The notes: a model not told the origin generated them from the letters alone. 64,000 nucleotides of DNA from Bimastos eiseni (GCA_959347315.1 OY365813.1:15117208-15181207), one strand, 5' to 3'. Positions 1 to 12,066 are shown, numbered from the stretch's first letter. Numbers and translations are program-made.

Positions 1-9
1 AATATATTA

Positions 10-235
10 GGCCCCTATTATTATTATTGTTATTATTAGAATTAGAATTATCATCGTTATTGTCGCTGCTATTGTTATTATTATTATTGCTATTATAATA
101 ATAAAAATAATAATAACAATAGAAATTATTATTATTATTATTAACATTACTATTACTATCATTATTATTATTATTATCACTATTATTATTATTATTATCA
201 TTAACATTATCATTATTGTCATTGTTATTGTTATT
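10..235. repeat. (ATT)n-type microsatellite
   Basis: This is an imperfect trinucleotide tract of ATT/TTA units with occasional GTT and CTG interruptions. Its long antisense open frame is poly-isoleucine and only reflects the repeat. No gene signal is visible. Confidence 0.9.
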
Positions 236-495
236 TAGTGATATCCCGCCCTCACAGACTGGCAGTTACTTGAATTATACTTCAAAGAGCATTGTTTGTT
301 TAAGCCGCGTATCCTGAATCCATCGATGGACTTTGGTTGTTGCGGAGGCTGTTTGTATACATGTATATAGAGGATGCGTTGACTATGCCAAGCGAAGGCT
401 ACAGCAACGCCGGAACTCTTTACAATAACAATATGCAAATGCGTCTTATGTCTAGAATATATTTTTATACGTACTAAGATTGTATGCCTATTCTT

Positions 496-529
<34 letters not shown>

Positions 530-1320
530 CATGTGTGTGTGTGTGCTATGATATATTTGTTTACTTAAAATATTATTCCTATATCCAGGATATAATCTGC
601 ATGATCAGATATATAGGATTAGTGTGTATCTGTGATATTATAACTCATCATATATATAACTACGTATTTAGTTTATTGTTAATGTTTGTCATAAGATATA
701 TATATGTGTGTGTGTATCCATAGCATGTAGGTCTATAGGCCTACCTATCTAAATTATTATTTATGCATCCAAGATGGTATATCCCGTAGAGGAGACGAGA
801 ATGGAGTTGCTCTATCATCGAAACCCTGGGGAGCAAAATGCATTGGATTATCTTCCGAAGTATATAATAAATCGATTGCATCTGGTATGCTCCATCCTAA
901 ATCTTCCAGCTCTCTCATGAAGCAACGACCTCTGACTATACAGCTCAGTTGCTTTACCATACTTCAAGCTTTTCTCTACAGACCAAATGCTACCTTACCA
1001 AACGGACCATCCTACTGCCTTACCAAGTCTTGCACATGCGACATGATCTGCCGTTTATCGTTTAAATAGCTTGGTCCCATTCACCCGACTCAATATCCAG
1101 AGCAGAAAGACTTTCTTTAGAGAAACGTCTCTCGTTTTCCCAGTTGGCTGAAAATGCGCCAGATGTTTCAGGACATCGTCGGATAAGGTTCAATATAGAT
1201 GTTCAATTGCAAGCGCATCGCTCTGCGTATAGTATGCGTCGTCTGCGCAACAGTCTATGGCAGTGCGAACAATGTACATTCAACTGACCGCTTTGAGACA
1301 ATCACACGCACAGAGCCTTA
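236..1320. other. Unique flank with TG/TA repeats, no gene recognised
   Basis: AT-rich DNA with a TA then TG dinucleotide tract at about 496-546. A 67-codon antisense open frame at 757-960 has balanced composition but no recognised motif and no flanking splice logic. I see no supported gene here. Confidence 0.5.
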
Positions 1321-1480
1321 CAATCAGAGAGACAGAGAGGGACAGAGAGAGAAAAGAGACAAGAGTAGAGGAAATTATAGGAGAGGAGAGGAGGTGAGAG
1401 GAGATGAGATGAGAGCTGAGGGGAGGGGAGGACAGGACAGGAGACGAGAGACGAGAGACAGACAGTTATACACAGTCAAC
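1321..1480. repeat. Purine-rich GAGA tract
   Basis: A long run of GAGAGA, GAGGAGA and GACAGA units with almost no pyrimidines on the plus strand. The Arg/Glu-rich open frame across it is a product of composition. Confidence 0.75.
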
Positions 1481-2570
1481 AATTGGAAAACGTAGAAGTT
1501 CAGGCAGAGAACACAGATATAAAATTATGCAGACAAGCAGAATTGCAAACATTGAGCAATCGTGTAGACAGGCAGATTTGCGCAAGCAGACAGCGAGGCA
1601 GACAGACAGTAAGACAGCCTGCGTACAGTAAACAGTTAACGAGGCGGACAGAAGTTAAACAGAAAGCCAGGAAAGCTATTTTGTTTATAGGGGCAGGTAT
1701 CTCCACTAGTTGCACATCGTTGCCCAACCTGTTTACAGCAAGGCGCCCTTACCACAAAAAATCACTCTCTCAACAGCACCTGGCCTTCATCTATTTTATT
1801 TTCCTTCCTGTTCTTTACCTTATTGAAGAGCATTATTCCTTTTATTCCACCGCTGGACTGCAACTATTGTTGCACGATTTTAGCTCAAACAATAATCATA
1901 AGCCTGCGTCAGTAGAGATATTCGTCAATTTTGTAGATTTCTGACGATATAAACTGTGTGTAAATTACCCAGACGCCCCTTTTCTGAGCCGGTACACTGG
2001 TCCATTGGATGCTGCGCCGTCCAAGTTCGAAACATGGATTTATGGAGCCAGATATTGATCATCACCGTTGAGAGTTTAGCTTAGATCGTGACGGCAATGA
2101 TAACAACTACCGTTGCAGCTAACTGTAAATTTATGTAGCGCCACTTGAGGTGAGACAGAAAACATTATTTTCAATGTCTAAACCGATCAAACGCAGCACG
2201 TAACCGATTTCCACCGGTTTTCACACAGCCCAGCTTCCGAGATCCAACCTTGCTATTCTATCTTCCTGTTCCGTGATCGACAGAGCGTGGCCATTGGGCC
2301 ACACCCCATCCCAGCGCCCGGATCGATGGGACTCGAAATCGAATAATCCGGTCCCAGAGTCGCTCAAGCGAGACTTCGCCTGACCGATTGGGAATTGGAC
2401 GGGATCCTTATGGACCGCGTATGGACGGACCGGATGAATGATCAGCCGCTCGCTGGACATGTTCGGGGAAGGGAGTGAGTTCCCTGGAGAGGGAAGGAGC
2501 CTGCGATGTAAGAAGATGCGAAATGAATTGCAGAACGTTTAAAGGAACTATGCTCTGTCCAGTGGAATCG
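1481..2570. other. Intergenic, no gene recognised
   Basis: Open frames here are short and poor in recognisable sequence. A tRNA-like B-box (AGTTCGAAAC) sits at about 2,026 without a convincing A-box or cloverleaf, so no tRNA is called. Scattered GACA units continue from the flanking repeats. Confidence 0.4.
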
Positions 2571-2700
2571 ACAAAGACAAGCAGACAGACAGACAAGCAG
2601 ACGAACAGAGTGACAGACATATTGGCAGGTAGATAGGCAGACAGACAGGCAGGCAGATACACAGACAGATAGACAGGCAGACTGACAGACGGATCGCCTG
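2571..2700. repeat. (GACA)n microsatellite
   Basis: Tandem GACA/GCAG units (AGACAGACAGACAAGCAGAC and similar). The same tetranucleotide recurs at 3,635-3,770 and in the GAGA tract of the palindrome arms. Confidence 0.85.
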
Positions 2701-3630
2701 TGTGCATGCGCGAGTGTTTGTATGCGTTGATCTCTATTTGTGTATGTCTGTGCGGGTTTGCGTCACACAGCGAGACGCAGACGTGCATGTACGCATACAC
2801 AGAAGAAGACACGCGTTGAAACGGACGAAGACACAGATGAAGACATAGACACAAACAAGGGCGAAGACACCTCATCTGAGTTTGTTCCTCCAGTTCCTCG
2901 GGATCCTTCGATCTTTCAGGAGAAGTGCAAACATCACCAATCGAAACCCTGACGCTTTTCCCTCCCCAGAGAATTTCACAGCCTAGCAACGAACCATATT
3001 GTATTGCACTGTATAGTATTAAAGTTAATTGAGTAGAATTTTTATGCATTGCATTGTATTTGTATTTTTACGAAGAGTGACTTATTGCACCCTATATATA
3101 TTGCATTGTAGTATAGTTTTAGTGTGTTAAATTGTCTACGTTTTGCATTTAATTGTATTGTATTGTATTACAGCTTGCAATGAGAAATGAATATTTGCAT
3201 ATGCACAATTACGTAAAAGTACACATAATGAACTACGCACACTCCTGCATATGATCTTGCGTGAAAGGAAAAATGCATTTACATACTTACACATTTAATC
3301 ATGCGCGGACGGAAATGGGTACACACACATAATGTATATATATATATATGTATGTTTATATGTGCATATATATATGTATATATGCAAGTGCGAGTGTTTT
3401 TCGTTTGAAGAACACGAAATTGAATTTCTCAGAGGGGCTGTTTAGCATCAGTTGCCAAAGAGGCGAGCATCCTTTTCTTCTCAGCTTCCGCAGTCAATAC
3501 GGGATGGAGAGACTGTAGGACACGGACGGAACGAGGAAGGGAATGTGGGATGGGAGGATGAGGAGGCATTGATGGATTCCCATAAAAGCGGGAAATTGGA
3601 GGTGGATTTAAGACGGGATAGAAAGTGAGC
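2701..3630. other. Intergenic, simple repeats only
   Basis: Contains GT-rich stretches, a run of TTGCATTGTATT-like units around 3,040-3,175, and a TATATG tract near 3,335-3,385. No coding or RNA gene is supported. Confidence 0.4.
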
Positions 3631-3770
3631 GGTATGAGACAGACAGACACAGACAGACAGAAAGAGACAGAGACGGAGACAGAGATAGAGATAGTGAGAT
3701 GGATACATAAATATAGAGAGACAAAGAGAGTCAGAGACAGAGAGAAAGACAGAGAGCCAGAGACATCGGG
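3631..3770. repeat. (GACA)/(GAGA) purine-rich microsatellite
   Basis: GACAGACAGAC grading into GAGACAGAGA and GATAGAGA units. This is low-complexity DNA. Confidence 0.8.
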
Positions 3771-3809
3771 GTTCGTTGTTCAATTACCATATCAATTACA
3801 CCATGATTA

Positions 3810-4085
3810 AGTGCTCAGTCTCCTTTCCCTTCCATTTTCCCTTCTCTTTCCCTACCCATACCCCTACACCTACCTACCTACTCCTATCCCTATCTCTACC
3901 CTTACTATTACCCTTACCCGTACCCCATCCCTTACTCATACGCCTTTTTCGTCTTCTTTTTCTTCTTTATCATCGTTATCATCATCTTCTTCTTATTTTT
4001 TATTCTTCTTCTTCATCATCATTACCCTCATCTTCTTGTTCTTCTTTTTCTTCTTGCCGTTGCTGTTGTTGTTCTTCGTGCTGTT
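3810..4085. repeat. Pyrimidine-rich tract (CCYTAY / TCTTC units)
   Basis: The plus strand is almost pure pyrimidine, moving from CCCTTTCC and CCTACCTA units to TTCTTCTTC. The Ser/Leu/Phe-rich frames here follow from the composition. Confidence 0.8.
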
Positions 4086-5320
4086 GCTATTAATTAATTA
4101 GTCCTACTCCTGAATGAATTGTGCACCGACGGATGGCGCACCATAACAAAGCCGTAGAAACAAGAAGTCCACAGACATAGATGCAAGTGATCACATTTAT
4201 AATAGGGTCTTTAGGACCTTTTCAGAATCCAATCTGACTCAAAACATGAAGCCATAAATCTCCTATATTAAAAAAATACAAAAATATAAGTGTTATTTAT
4301 TAAGAGCATTGAGTATATACTTGATATCTATATTAGACAATGCGCTTATATTGGCCATTGGATGGACTAGACTTGATTGAGATGGCATCGCCTGTGGCGA
4401 CGCCTTGTGAGAGAATACAGCAACTGACAATGTCATTGACCGAACAGCAGATCAATAAGGCGTGTTCAGTTGTTCGTGTGCCGTGAATCCTGGCAATGTA
4501 TAAGATAATATATTTAAAATTTATATATTCTATTCAATGTGACAATAGGCGATTATATGCATCATGTAGGCTATACATCGAATATATATAGGGGTATGTT
4601 GCACGAATGTTTACGTTTTATGCAAACAAATAGTGTCTAAATAAGTATGAGCTTACAACAATATATGAAAGTGCAAATTACATGATATGCAGGCATTACA
4701 TTACATGTGTGTGTGTGCGTGCATTTCTATGTGTGTGTGTGTATGTAGGTATGTTTTTGCATATGTGTGTGCGTCTGTATGCGTATGTGTTTTTGTGCAT
4801 GGGTATAATACTGTAATACTGTGCATGTGTGTGGATATGAAATTGGGTAATTTATTAGGTCAAATGACGGGATGTTATCGTTTCTGGCTGTCCTCATAAT
4901 TGACTCTGTGACTGTCTGTGTACTTATGTCTCGATCTGTGCCTGTGTGTAAGTGTGTGGCCAATCTAAAAAATAAGAATCACCCTTGGCATTGAAACAAC
5001 ATTTTAGGCCGTGTGAATGCATAAGATTTTATAATGTTTATCTATGTAAATAAGCCTACATGGTCATTTTTAAACAAATGAGTTTGTTTTCCTAGTTCTT
5101 TGCGGTCTCGGTTTGGTCTCGATAACGGAACAGCTTATCGATCTTGGCGTCGGCTCAATATAAAGCACAGAAAGGAACGTGGGTTATGTACGAGCAAACA
5201 CAGGGCAGACAGAAAACAGACTAGCAGACGACTAGGCTGGCTGACTAGATGACTGGCTTAACTGCTAGCTGGTTTAATGGCAATAGGAATTGAACCAGTT
5301 TTCCATGTGTTGAATAATTG
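4086..5320. other. Intergenic, no gene recognised
   Basis: AT-rich DNA with a GT/GTAT-rich stretch at 4,700-4,830 and short CTGACTGG-type repeats around 5,210-5,280. I find no supported gene or element ends. Confidence 0.4.
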
Positions 5321-5324
5321 TATG

Positions 5325-5425
5325 ATCAACGGTGTTACTTGATTGATTGACCGTGGCTGATTGATTGACTGCGATTGATTGATTGTGACTAATTAGTTGT
5401 GATTGATTGATTGACTACTTATAGG
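5325..5425. repeat. (GATT)n microsatellite
   Basis: Interrupted tandem GATTGATTGA units separated by GACTGC or TGACTAATT spacers. Confidence 0.8.
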
Positions 5426-5715
5426 ATAGGTTGCGAAAAACTGTGAGTGTGTTCAGGTTTCGAGGCCATTAGAGAGCATTAATTTTATGATCAACATATT
5501 GACTGGTGCACATCTAATGTAATGTAATAACAAACTGATAGACTGGGTTGGCAATTGCTAGCTCACGGTTTGACTTGCTGACTGTATGACCGACCGCCAA
5601 CTGACCTACCTGACTATCAAACCAGAGTTTATCTCGAGGAAGCTTTGTTTGCTTGTATATATTATGCTTACATTATACTATTTCATGATATATCCCTACA
5701 TTTCCTATTGTCATA

Positions 5716-6144
5716 ATGTTTTGGACCTCAAATTATAATTCTCAACTACTAAAAATACAAATCCTACAAAAGAAGATAATTAAAATAATAGCTGGATCCC
5801 CCTATAATTCTCATGCAAAGCAATTATTTGATAAGTTTGGCATTCTAAAACTTACACAAATTAAGCAACTCCAAATCAGTGAATTTATGTATAGGTACAC
5901 TTACAATACATTACCTAGCCCGCTTACTAATCTCTATAACTTAACCTCAGACATCCACTCCTACAACACGAGAAATCTAACCTCATACAGAAGTGAATTT
6001 GCTCGTACTAACTCCCGTACATTTTCGATTAGATGTGCCAGACCAGAAGAATGGAATAAAATACCTCAGCGCCTTCGCAATATCCCAAACTTAAAGTCTT
6101 TCAGGCATCACTTAAGAACGTGGATTATTGAGCAGGACGTTTAA
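5716..6144 (+). pseudogene. LINE reverse transcriptase C-terminus, 5'-truncated
   Basis: The 142-codon frame matches the extreme C-terminal region of jockey/CR1/L2-type non-LTR retrotransposon ORF2. It has the QILQKKIIKIIAG start, then a 'LFDKFGILKLTQIKQLQ' stretch, a YNTRN-type motif (about residues 85-89), the conserved 'RPEEWNKIPQRLRN' block (residues 113-126) and an 'FRHHLRTWI' end. Endonuclease and reverse transcriptase catalytic domains are absent, as expected for a 5'-truncated LINE copy. The frame is open and little decayed, so the insertion is probably young. The downstream 250 bp matches the 3' UTR of a second copy at 12,448-12,900. The family name is from remembered motifs; the truncation is seen. 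Confidence 0.8.
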
Positions 6145-6396
6145 TTGGATTCCTACATTGCTTATTATATTTAAATGTGTTTATCATGTTTGCTTCTGTT
6201 TAACTCTGTTATTATAGTTAAGTTTCATTGTCAATCCTTAGCCATCTAGAAATGTTTTTCCCTGTGTACATATAGGTGGCCCTACCTAGCAGGACCACGG
6301 TCCCTTCTGGGTCTCCTCCTGTTTCCACCGAAATGTTCAACATGTATATTGTCAATTGATGTATCTTGTATCTTGGAGCAATAAAACTGATGATGG
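6145..6396 (+). mobile_element. 3' UTR of the same LINE
   Basis: It shares blocks with the reverse complement of about 12,510-12,830: TATGTTTGCTT, GGACCACGGTCCCTTCTGGG and GGAGCAATAAAACTGA. The shared sequence ends near 6,396, marking the LINE 3' end. It ends with an AATAAA-containing block. Confidence 0.7.
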
Positions 6397-7319
6397 AACT
6401 GGCAATGGAGCAGGCAGTAGATTGAACTAGATTCCTACGGTCTGATGTGCAAGGTGACTTGGTTGTGCCAATCGCTTGAAATGCCGCAGTGCTCCAGATT
6501 AGCTTCGTCGTGGCCGGTTCATGGAAATGGTTGCCGATATATATATATATATATATACATGCGTATATATATGTTTTTGTAGCAGCCTTCGTAAGGTACT
6601 CTTTTCGTCGTTCGTTGCCCATTTTCCGAAGCGTGTGATAACCATTATTTTTCGATCGTGGTGTCTTCAATCCGAGAGCGCCTCTGAGGGGCTTCTCTTG
6701 AAGTAGCTATATAAATTAACAACTACGATGACGATGATTTCTTGGGTGATTGTTGACTGGTTGCCTGGGTGACAAAGAACAGACGACAAAAAGATGCAAT
6801 TATTCGTTCTGATTGTAATTACAATTGAGGTTCCAAAATACGCAATAAATGCCCAGGTGCTTTGTGTCAACCACCGAACCCCGCTACTGTTCGCATTCTG
6901 ACAACGCCAGTCCCAAGTCTGGATAAAGAAAGGGGGCAACGCTAATGACCTTTGTTGTCTGCAACTACCATCAACCTCCGAGTCCAGCTGATACTTATGT
7001 AGCCTAGTTTTAAAAGAATGCGATGGTGCTACCGTGAACGATCGATACGCTTAAAAATAGGTGATAGAGTTGAAGGGAGACACGTTACAGAAGCCAGAAG
7101 ATGCCATGCGTGCTGATGGCATGGCGTTGATTGCCAGTAAGCTGTTGAGAAAAGAAGGAGGAGGAGGAGGAGGCGAGATGAAGAGCTTAAAGAAGAGGAT
7201 GCACAATAGAGGAGCACCGACAATGCATTCTTCACGAAGCGACGCAGATTGGCATTGTACAATCAGTTCCTATTACGATGTATCACACACACACAGGAAA
7301 GAGCCACAATGTACATACA
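6397..7319. other. Intergenic, no gene recognised
   Basis: Contains a TA dinucleotide run at about 6,535-6,560 and a (GGA)n tract at about 7,155-7,175. Open frames are short and lack recognisable domains. Confidence 0.4.
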
Positions 7320-7525
7320 TATAGAATTATATGTATATATACATACAAACATACGTACGTACGTATGCATACAAACAAACCTACATGTATATGATACACA
7401 CATCTACATATATACATATATACATATATACATATATACATATATACATATATACATATATACATACATATATACATATAAGCACAGATATAAATACACA
7501 CACATACACATCAATAAAAACATGT
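7320..7525. repeat. (CATA/TATA)n microsatellite
   Basis: Tandem ACATACAA and ACATATAT units. Frames in both strands read as Tyr/Ile/His repeats and are not genes. Confidence 0.85.
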
Positions 7526-9066
7526 CCATACATGCTTTGACACTGTCATGTCAATGCAAATATCTTTAATGCATGATCCTTTCAATTGAAGCCTGGGCCT
7601 TCGACGGCTCGGGAGCGACCTGCTGTACATCGCCAAGCTCCTAATGGAATTTCCAGACGCAATTGTTCCCGGGAGCCTTGAAACCGACCCTTGCCTCCCT
7701 CTCCTTACATGAAAGAGGGAAGGAGAGGGCCGGCGCATCCCCCATCAGACCCGGGTACCATCTGTGCTCGATGCCCATCAGGCCGTAAAGCCAGTCGTTC
7801 GTCTATTCACGGAGGACGTTTCGACAGCGTAGACAGGCGGCTGGTCCGATCCTTTTCTTCGTAGCATCCTTGTCGCTGCTTCCTGCAGCAGAGGAGTGAG
7901 TGGAAGCATAGAGAGGATGCTACTGAATGCCAGCCATGCTCCAGCGGCTGCAGCACCCGAAGAGAGCGAAGTGGTCGGCAGCAATTTCCCGCGCTTCGAA
8001 TAGATCCGGCGAATTTAACGACAAAATTTATCACCGTTACGTCTTTAATAGGCAACGTTTCAGAGGCAATTTATCGCATATACTTAGAGATCTATTTCTG
8101 TTATACATATTTCATATATAACAGGCGAATTTCTAGGTCAATACCTATACGTATGTATACTTAGGTAATTATATATATATATATTTATTTATATACGATA
8201 TGTTTATATATAAGGAAATAATTATATGTGTGGATTAATTTGTTCTATGTGTGTGCTCTATAATAAGTTAATGGGGCATAAGCAAATTTGCTTGGACTGT
8301 GTGCCATATATTAATATAATTATTACCGTGGTGATGGATTTGTGAAGTGGGATCAGAGGGCAACGGAGGATTAAAGTAACGAGTGCTTGCTACGTCGGCT
8401 CGCAATACTATAGTCGAGTGGTGGCAGGAGATTAGGATGGATGGATGGATGGAAGAAGGTAGAGATGAATGAACATGCAGCAGAGGAGTTGTCTATTCTT
8501 TTTAGATTCATGCTCATAGACGCAAATGATCCACTTCGATAGCGCCTTTAAAAGCATTTGAAGACCTGTTAGCCGAAGAAGCATCGCATTTGAACTGTTA
8601 CGGCTGGATAATTTGTCCGAACACAAAATAGACCGACGGACGGACAGACGCGCTGTGTCCAAGCCTTCTTTCATTATTTTCCAGATCTGGGCATAACTGA
8701 GGAGTCAGTATGTACCCAGTAAGACCATTTGTCCTCAGGGCCTAACAGAGGTCCTATAAAAACATTTGTCTACAGGACCAGCAGGACCATTTATCTCCAC
8801 ACATTGTTACATACATTTCCAAAATTATTATATGCAAGCATTATCGTATATTAAACATTATTATGTACATCAGAAAGATTCTACCGTATACTATACACTC
8901 GACACGTGTACACGTTACCTACAATCATATACATAGAGCCGCTTTCATCGTAGCTCGACCTACAGTGGTGATAATATTATACATTTCTGCTTTCAGGCGC
9001 AAACACTGATCGTCCATTGAGGCGCACCATAGATGGTCGCATCACTGACGTCACATCCGGCTAAAG
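7526..9066. other. Flank upstream of gene X, GC-richer island at 7,590-8,000
   Basis: A GC-richer stretch (about 7,590-8,000) interrupts AT-rich DNA. Its frames are broken and I cannot assign it; a decayed exon or retroelement piece is possible. A (GGAT)n run lies at about 8,433-8,452. Around 8,700-8,790 short units such as AGGACCAGCAGGACCATTT recur. No intact gene is seen. Confidence 0.35.
9046..9053. promoter_or_regulatory. CRE-like palindrome upstream of gene X
   Basis: A perfect TGACGTCA lies 13 bases before the gene X start codon. This is the consensus CREB/ATF site. Its position fits a promoter or 5' UTR, but an 8-bp match can occur by chance, so function is inferred only. Confidence 0.35.
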
Positions 9067-9316
9067 ATGGATTCGAAACAACTCGTCGATGCGGATCTGT
9101 CTCTGCAGTCGTCGGATTATCCGGACCTGCACGTCGTCTTCGACTTCTTTGCCGATAATCCGCAGAAGGTCCTTCCGAGCGACGGTGCTGCAGCTGGTGC
9201 TGCCAACCCTCGCCAGGATAATCCATTCTTCGATCCGTACTGGGAATCGATCAGGGTGATGCAGGAGAGTGAGCTCTTCCTCGAGGGAAGCCTACTGAAG
9301 AGCGTCGACTGCAAAC
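9067..9316 (+). CDS. Gene X exon 1 (unidentified protein, N-terminus)
   Basis: I do not recognise the protein. The frame starts with ATG in a good context (AAGATGG) and encodes 83 residues rich in Asp, Ser, Leu and Phe, with an Ala/Gly-rich stretch around residues 40-46 followed by 'NPFFDPYW'. It ends at a GTAACT donor (9,317), leaving one base of a split codon (phase 1). That is the phase needed by the candidate exons at 12,067 and 13,258, so the three join in frame. No signal peptide or membrane segment is apparent. This exon lies outside the palindrome and exists only once, so the right-arm copy of gene X is 5'-truncated. Exon joins are inferred from phase and splice sites, not from transcripts. 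Confidence 0.6.
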
Positions 9317-9320
9317 GTAA

Positions 9321-9558
9321 CTCTTTAATCTAATCTCTGATCTAATCTCCGGTCTAATCTCCGATCCAATCTCTACTCTAATCTCTTATCTAATCTATCA
9401 TATAATCTCTGATCTAATCTCTGATATAATCTCTAATCTAGTATATGATTCAATCTCTGATCTAATCTCCGATATAATTTCCGATCTAATCTCCAATATG
9501 ATCTCTGATCTAATCTGATCTAATCTCTGGCCTATTCTGGTCTGATCTATTTTGATCC
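9321..9558 (+). repeat. TAATCTCTGATC minisatellite in intron 1
   Basis: About twenty imperfect copies of a 12-base unit, TAATCTCTGATC, start four bases after the exon 1 donor. They run up to the outer edge of the palindrome, and the first bases inside the arm (CATCTAATCC) still resemble the unit. Confidence 0.85.
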
Positions 9559-9925
9559 AACATCTAATCCTGTCAATCTAATCTTATTAGATTACTTAAT
9601 CAATGGAGCTTACTGGCTCATCTTCATTGTATTTGTTAAAACGCGCATTGAAGCTGTACCATAAAAATGCATGACCATTTCTATTCATGCACTTGCATAT
9701 ATGAATATGTCGTTTGTATGGTCTCTATGGTTTCATTGTTTACAACTGGTTTTTTTTTATTCACTAAGAAGGGTATAGGCCTATGTGTATTCTGCATGGA
9801 GAAGTTCTTTTGCTTTTTGGTTTCAGTTTATTTCAGTTCAATCTTTTGATTAAACTAGGCATAACATTTTTAACAACAATAATTCAATACTCAAGAGGTA
9901 CTGCGAAAGTCATTCCACTCCGCTG

Positions 9926-10012
9926 CATCGTAATCGTAATCTCAAAATTTCTACTAAAGCGCCACTTTAAAGCCAAGCGCAGGGCACCATCTTATTCACG
10001 AGCATCGACGCC
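9926..10012 (-). repeat. 85-bp GCTCGTGAATAAG repeat, copy a
   Basis: On the minus strand it reads from a GATGCTCGTGAATAAG head through TGGTGCCCTGCG and GGCGCTTTAG to an ATTACGATTACGA end. Five further copies (one partial) lie within 5 kb. Confidence 0.7.
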
Positions 10013-10555
10013 GTCTAAGGCCCCACGTAGCTAACGAGTTTCAACAATTTCACAGATTCTTCATTTAATCGGAGCAATTTCGCCGTCAGTTCAGAGGAGA
10101 AAATGGCCGCTTAGAGACATGAGAGCGATAACCTTCCTGCTTCGATCAGGCGCGATTCACTGCCAGCGAATCGTCGGAAATCCTCCCATCTGGGTCGAAA
10201 TTTGTATCAATTGTTCGTTGGTATCGGGAAAAGGTTCATCGATCTGCCATATAATTGCCCTCGTCGGAGCCGTTCATCAAGCCGCCTTTCGTCCGGTCCT
10301 GCAGCGATTAGGGATCAAATGGAAAGAGCACACGAGGGCCGCCTCCTGGTAATCCATTGACAGGGAGGCCTTTTCCGGGTGATGCCCTGATTCGACGAGA
10401 GTTTGTCGTTCGTAGGTCAAGCAGGAAGAATAAGAGGCGCAGATATAACGAGGGCAATAAATAGAGCACCGGACGTTATGCGTCGTTTGATGTAAATCAT
10501 GTCGTTCGTGAGTGAATGAACCACGACGAACCTCTCAAGAGTAGCATTGAACCGC

Positions 10556-10592
10556 GCCGGGGAGCCCAGCTTATTCACGCGCGCTGATATTT
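10556..10592 (-). repeat. 85-bp repeat, partial copy f (head only)
   Basis: On the minus strand it reads CAGCGCGCGTGAATAAGC then GGGCTCC. Only the first part of the repeat is recognisable. Confidence 0.5.
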
Positions 10593-10792
10593 ATCAAATC
10601 AAGTGCGCAAGGCTGCCATAACCGTTCCAGTGCAAGGTCATGCATACATGTGTGTGCGTATGTGTGAATGAATATGTATGTGTGTGCGTATGTACACACG
10701 TAGACTAAACGATATTTTAAAGTAAGTTGCGGTATTTGTCACAACTTTGTTCTCTCGTAAACCCAATATTGGATTCAATTTAGCACGCAGAA

Positions 10793-10980
10793 CTGTCGCC
10801 ATGACAGTTCGATCTTCTATGTACGCATTGCTATCGCGATCGAACGCGGCGTTGTTACCATGAGCGTGGAGCGCATTACCAAATGTTGAGCATGTAAAAA
10901 ATATATTCAGGTTGATATTGTTGTCACGGTGTCACGTATTTATTTAGACCTGTTGACTGCCTGTCGCCATGACAGGTTAG
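10793..10980. repeat. Two copies of a CTGTCGCCATGACAG hairpin
   Basis: AACTGTCGCCATGACAGTT at about 10,793 and CCTGTCGCCATGACAGG at about 10,962 are each self-complementary around a GCCAT centre. They are mirrored in the right arm near 59,965 and 60,135. Confidence 0.6.
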
Positions 10981-11164
10981 TCGTTCAGCTATAGGAGAGC
11001 TGCGGAGCACATTAAATTATTGTTGCCTAATCTATGACAAGCCTAACAATGCAGCGATGTTCGGCCAATACGTGAAGCCAGGTAGAAGCACAATGAGCAA
11101 TGACTACGCGTGAGTGAAACGCGTAGAGCCATGTTTGTAATGTCGTCTCCTATTGCTTTAGTTA

Positions 11165-11345
11165 ATATTTGGTCTTGACGCAACAACAACAACGACGACG
11201 ACGACAACAACCTACGACAACAACAACAAACAACAACGGCCACGACGACAGCGACAGCGATAGCAGCAACAGCAGCAACAACAACTACAGAATAATAATA
11301 ATAACAATAACAATAATAATCATAATGGTAATTAGAATGATGACG
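11165..11345 (+). repeat. (CAA)/(CGA)/(AAT) trinucleotide tract
   Basis: ACAACAACAACGACGACGAC grading into CAGCAACAGCAACA and then AATAATAATAACAATAA. The Gln/Thr/Asn-rich frame reflects the repeat. Confidence 0.8.
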
Positions 11346-11370
11346 AATTAGACAAACAACCCCTCTGCTT

Positions 11371-11460
11371 CGATGCAGCGCTCGTTAATAAGCTGGTGCT
11401 CTGTGCTTGGCTTTGAAGTGACGTTTTAGAAGTTTGGAGATTACAATTACGACTACGAAA
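11371..11460 (+). repeat. 85-bp repeat, copy b
   Basis: CAGCGCTCGTTAATAAGC, then GGTGCTCTGTGCTTGGCTTT, then a GTTTGGAGATTACAATTACG end. This is the best-preserved plus-strand copy. Confidence 0.75.
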
Positions 11461-11724
11461 AAGATGACTAATGCCGGATGCAATTTGAACTGCAGATTCA
11501 CCTAAATTATTAAACATGTAAAGGTTGAATCGTGTTTATTATAGATCCAAACTGACAAACCGCTGCTTGATTACAAATCCTATTTTGAGCGGATGATTGC
11601 AAGTTATTACAGGAGTCAATCCATCTGTATGGCAGCCATGCAAGGCGCTCATCTGTCCTGATGCTCGATTTATCAGAATACATTGTACATCTACGTATTC
11701 TCGACCCACGGATCAAGAGAGAGA

Positions 11725-11725
11725 C

Positions 11726-11764
<39 letters not shown>

Positions 11765-11985
11765 AAAAAAAGAGAGAGAAGCAGAGAGACAGACAGACAG
11801 ACAGAGACAGAGACAGAGAGAAAGAGAAGTAGAGAGACAGAGAGATACAGAGAAAAAGAGAGATTGAGAAAGAGAGTCTGAGAGATAGAGAAAGAGAGAT
11901 AGAGAAAGAGAGAAAGAGAGATAGAGAAAGAGGGAGACAGAGAGGTAAGAAGACAGAGACAGACAGACAGACAGAGAGTTCACTA
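11725..11985 (+). repeat. (TA)n followed by (GAGA)/(GACA)n tract
   Basis: A TA run of about 20 bases is followed by 230 bases of GAGAGA, GACAGACA and GATAGAGA units. The two arms differ slightly in TA length. Confidence 0.85.
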
Positions 11986-12066
11986 TTACAATTATTTGTT
12001 ATTTTTCAATCGTAGCCGCATGAATGCAGCCGCTTTACAAATGTTGACGATATTTCATTTTTGTAG

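Noticed and set aside
7..222. 71-codon Ile-rich antisense frame
   Set aside because: It is a translation of the ATT repeat and has no protein-like composition.
757..960. 67-codon antisense frame with balanced composition
   Set aside because: No recognised motif, no splice or promoter context, and short; chance cannot be excluded.
2018..2040. tRNA-like B-box
   Set aside because: No matching A-box and no cloverleaf around it.
7590..8000. GC-rich island that looked exon-like
   Set aside because: All frames break quickly and no family is recognisable; kept only as a described region.
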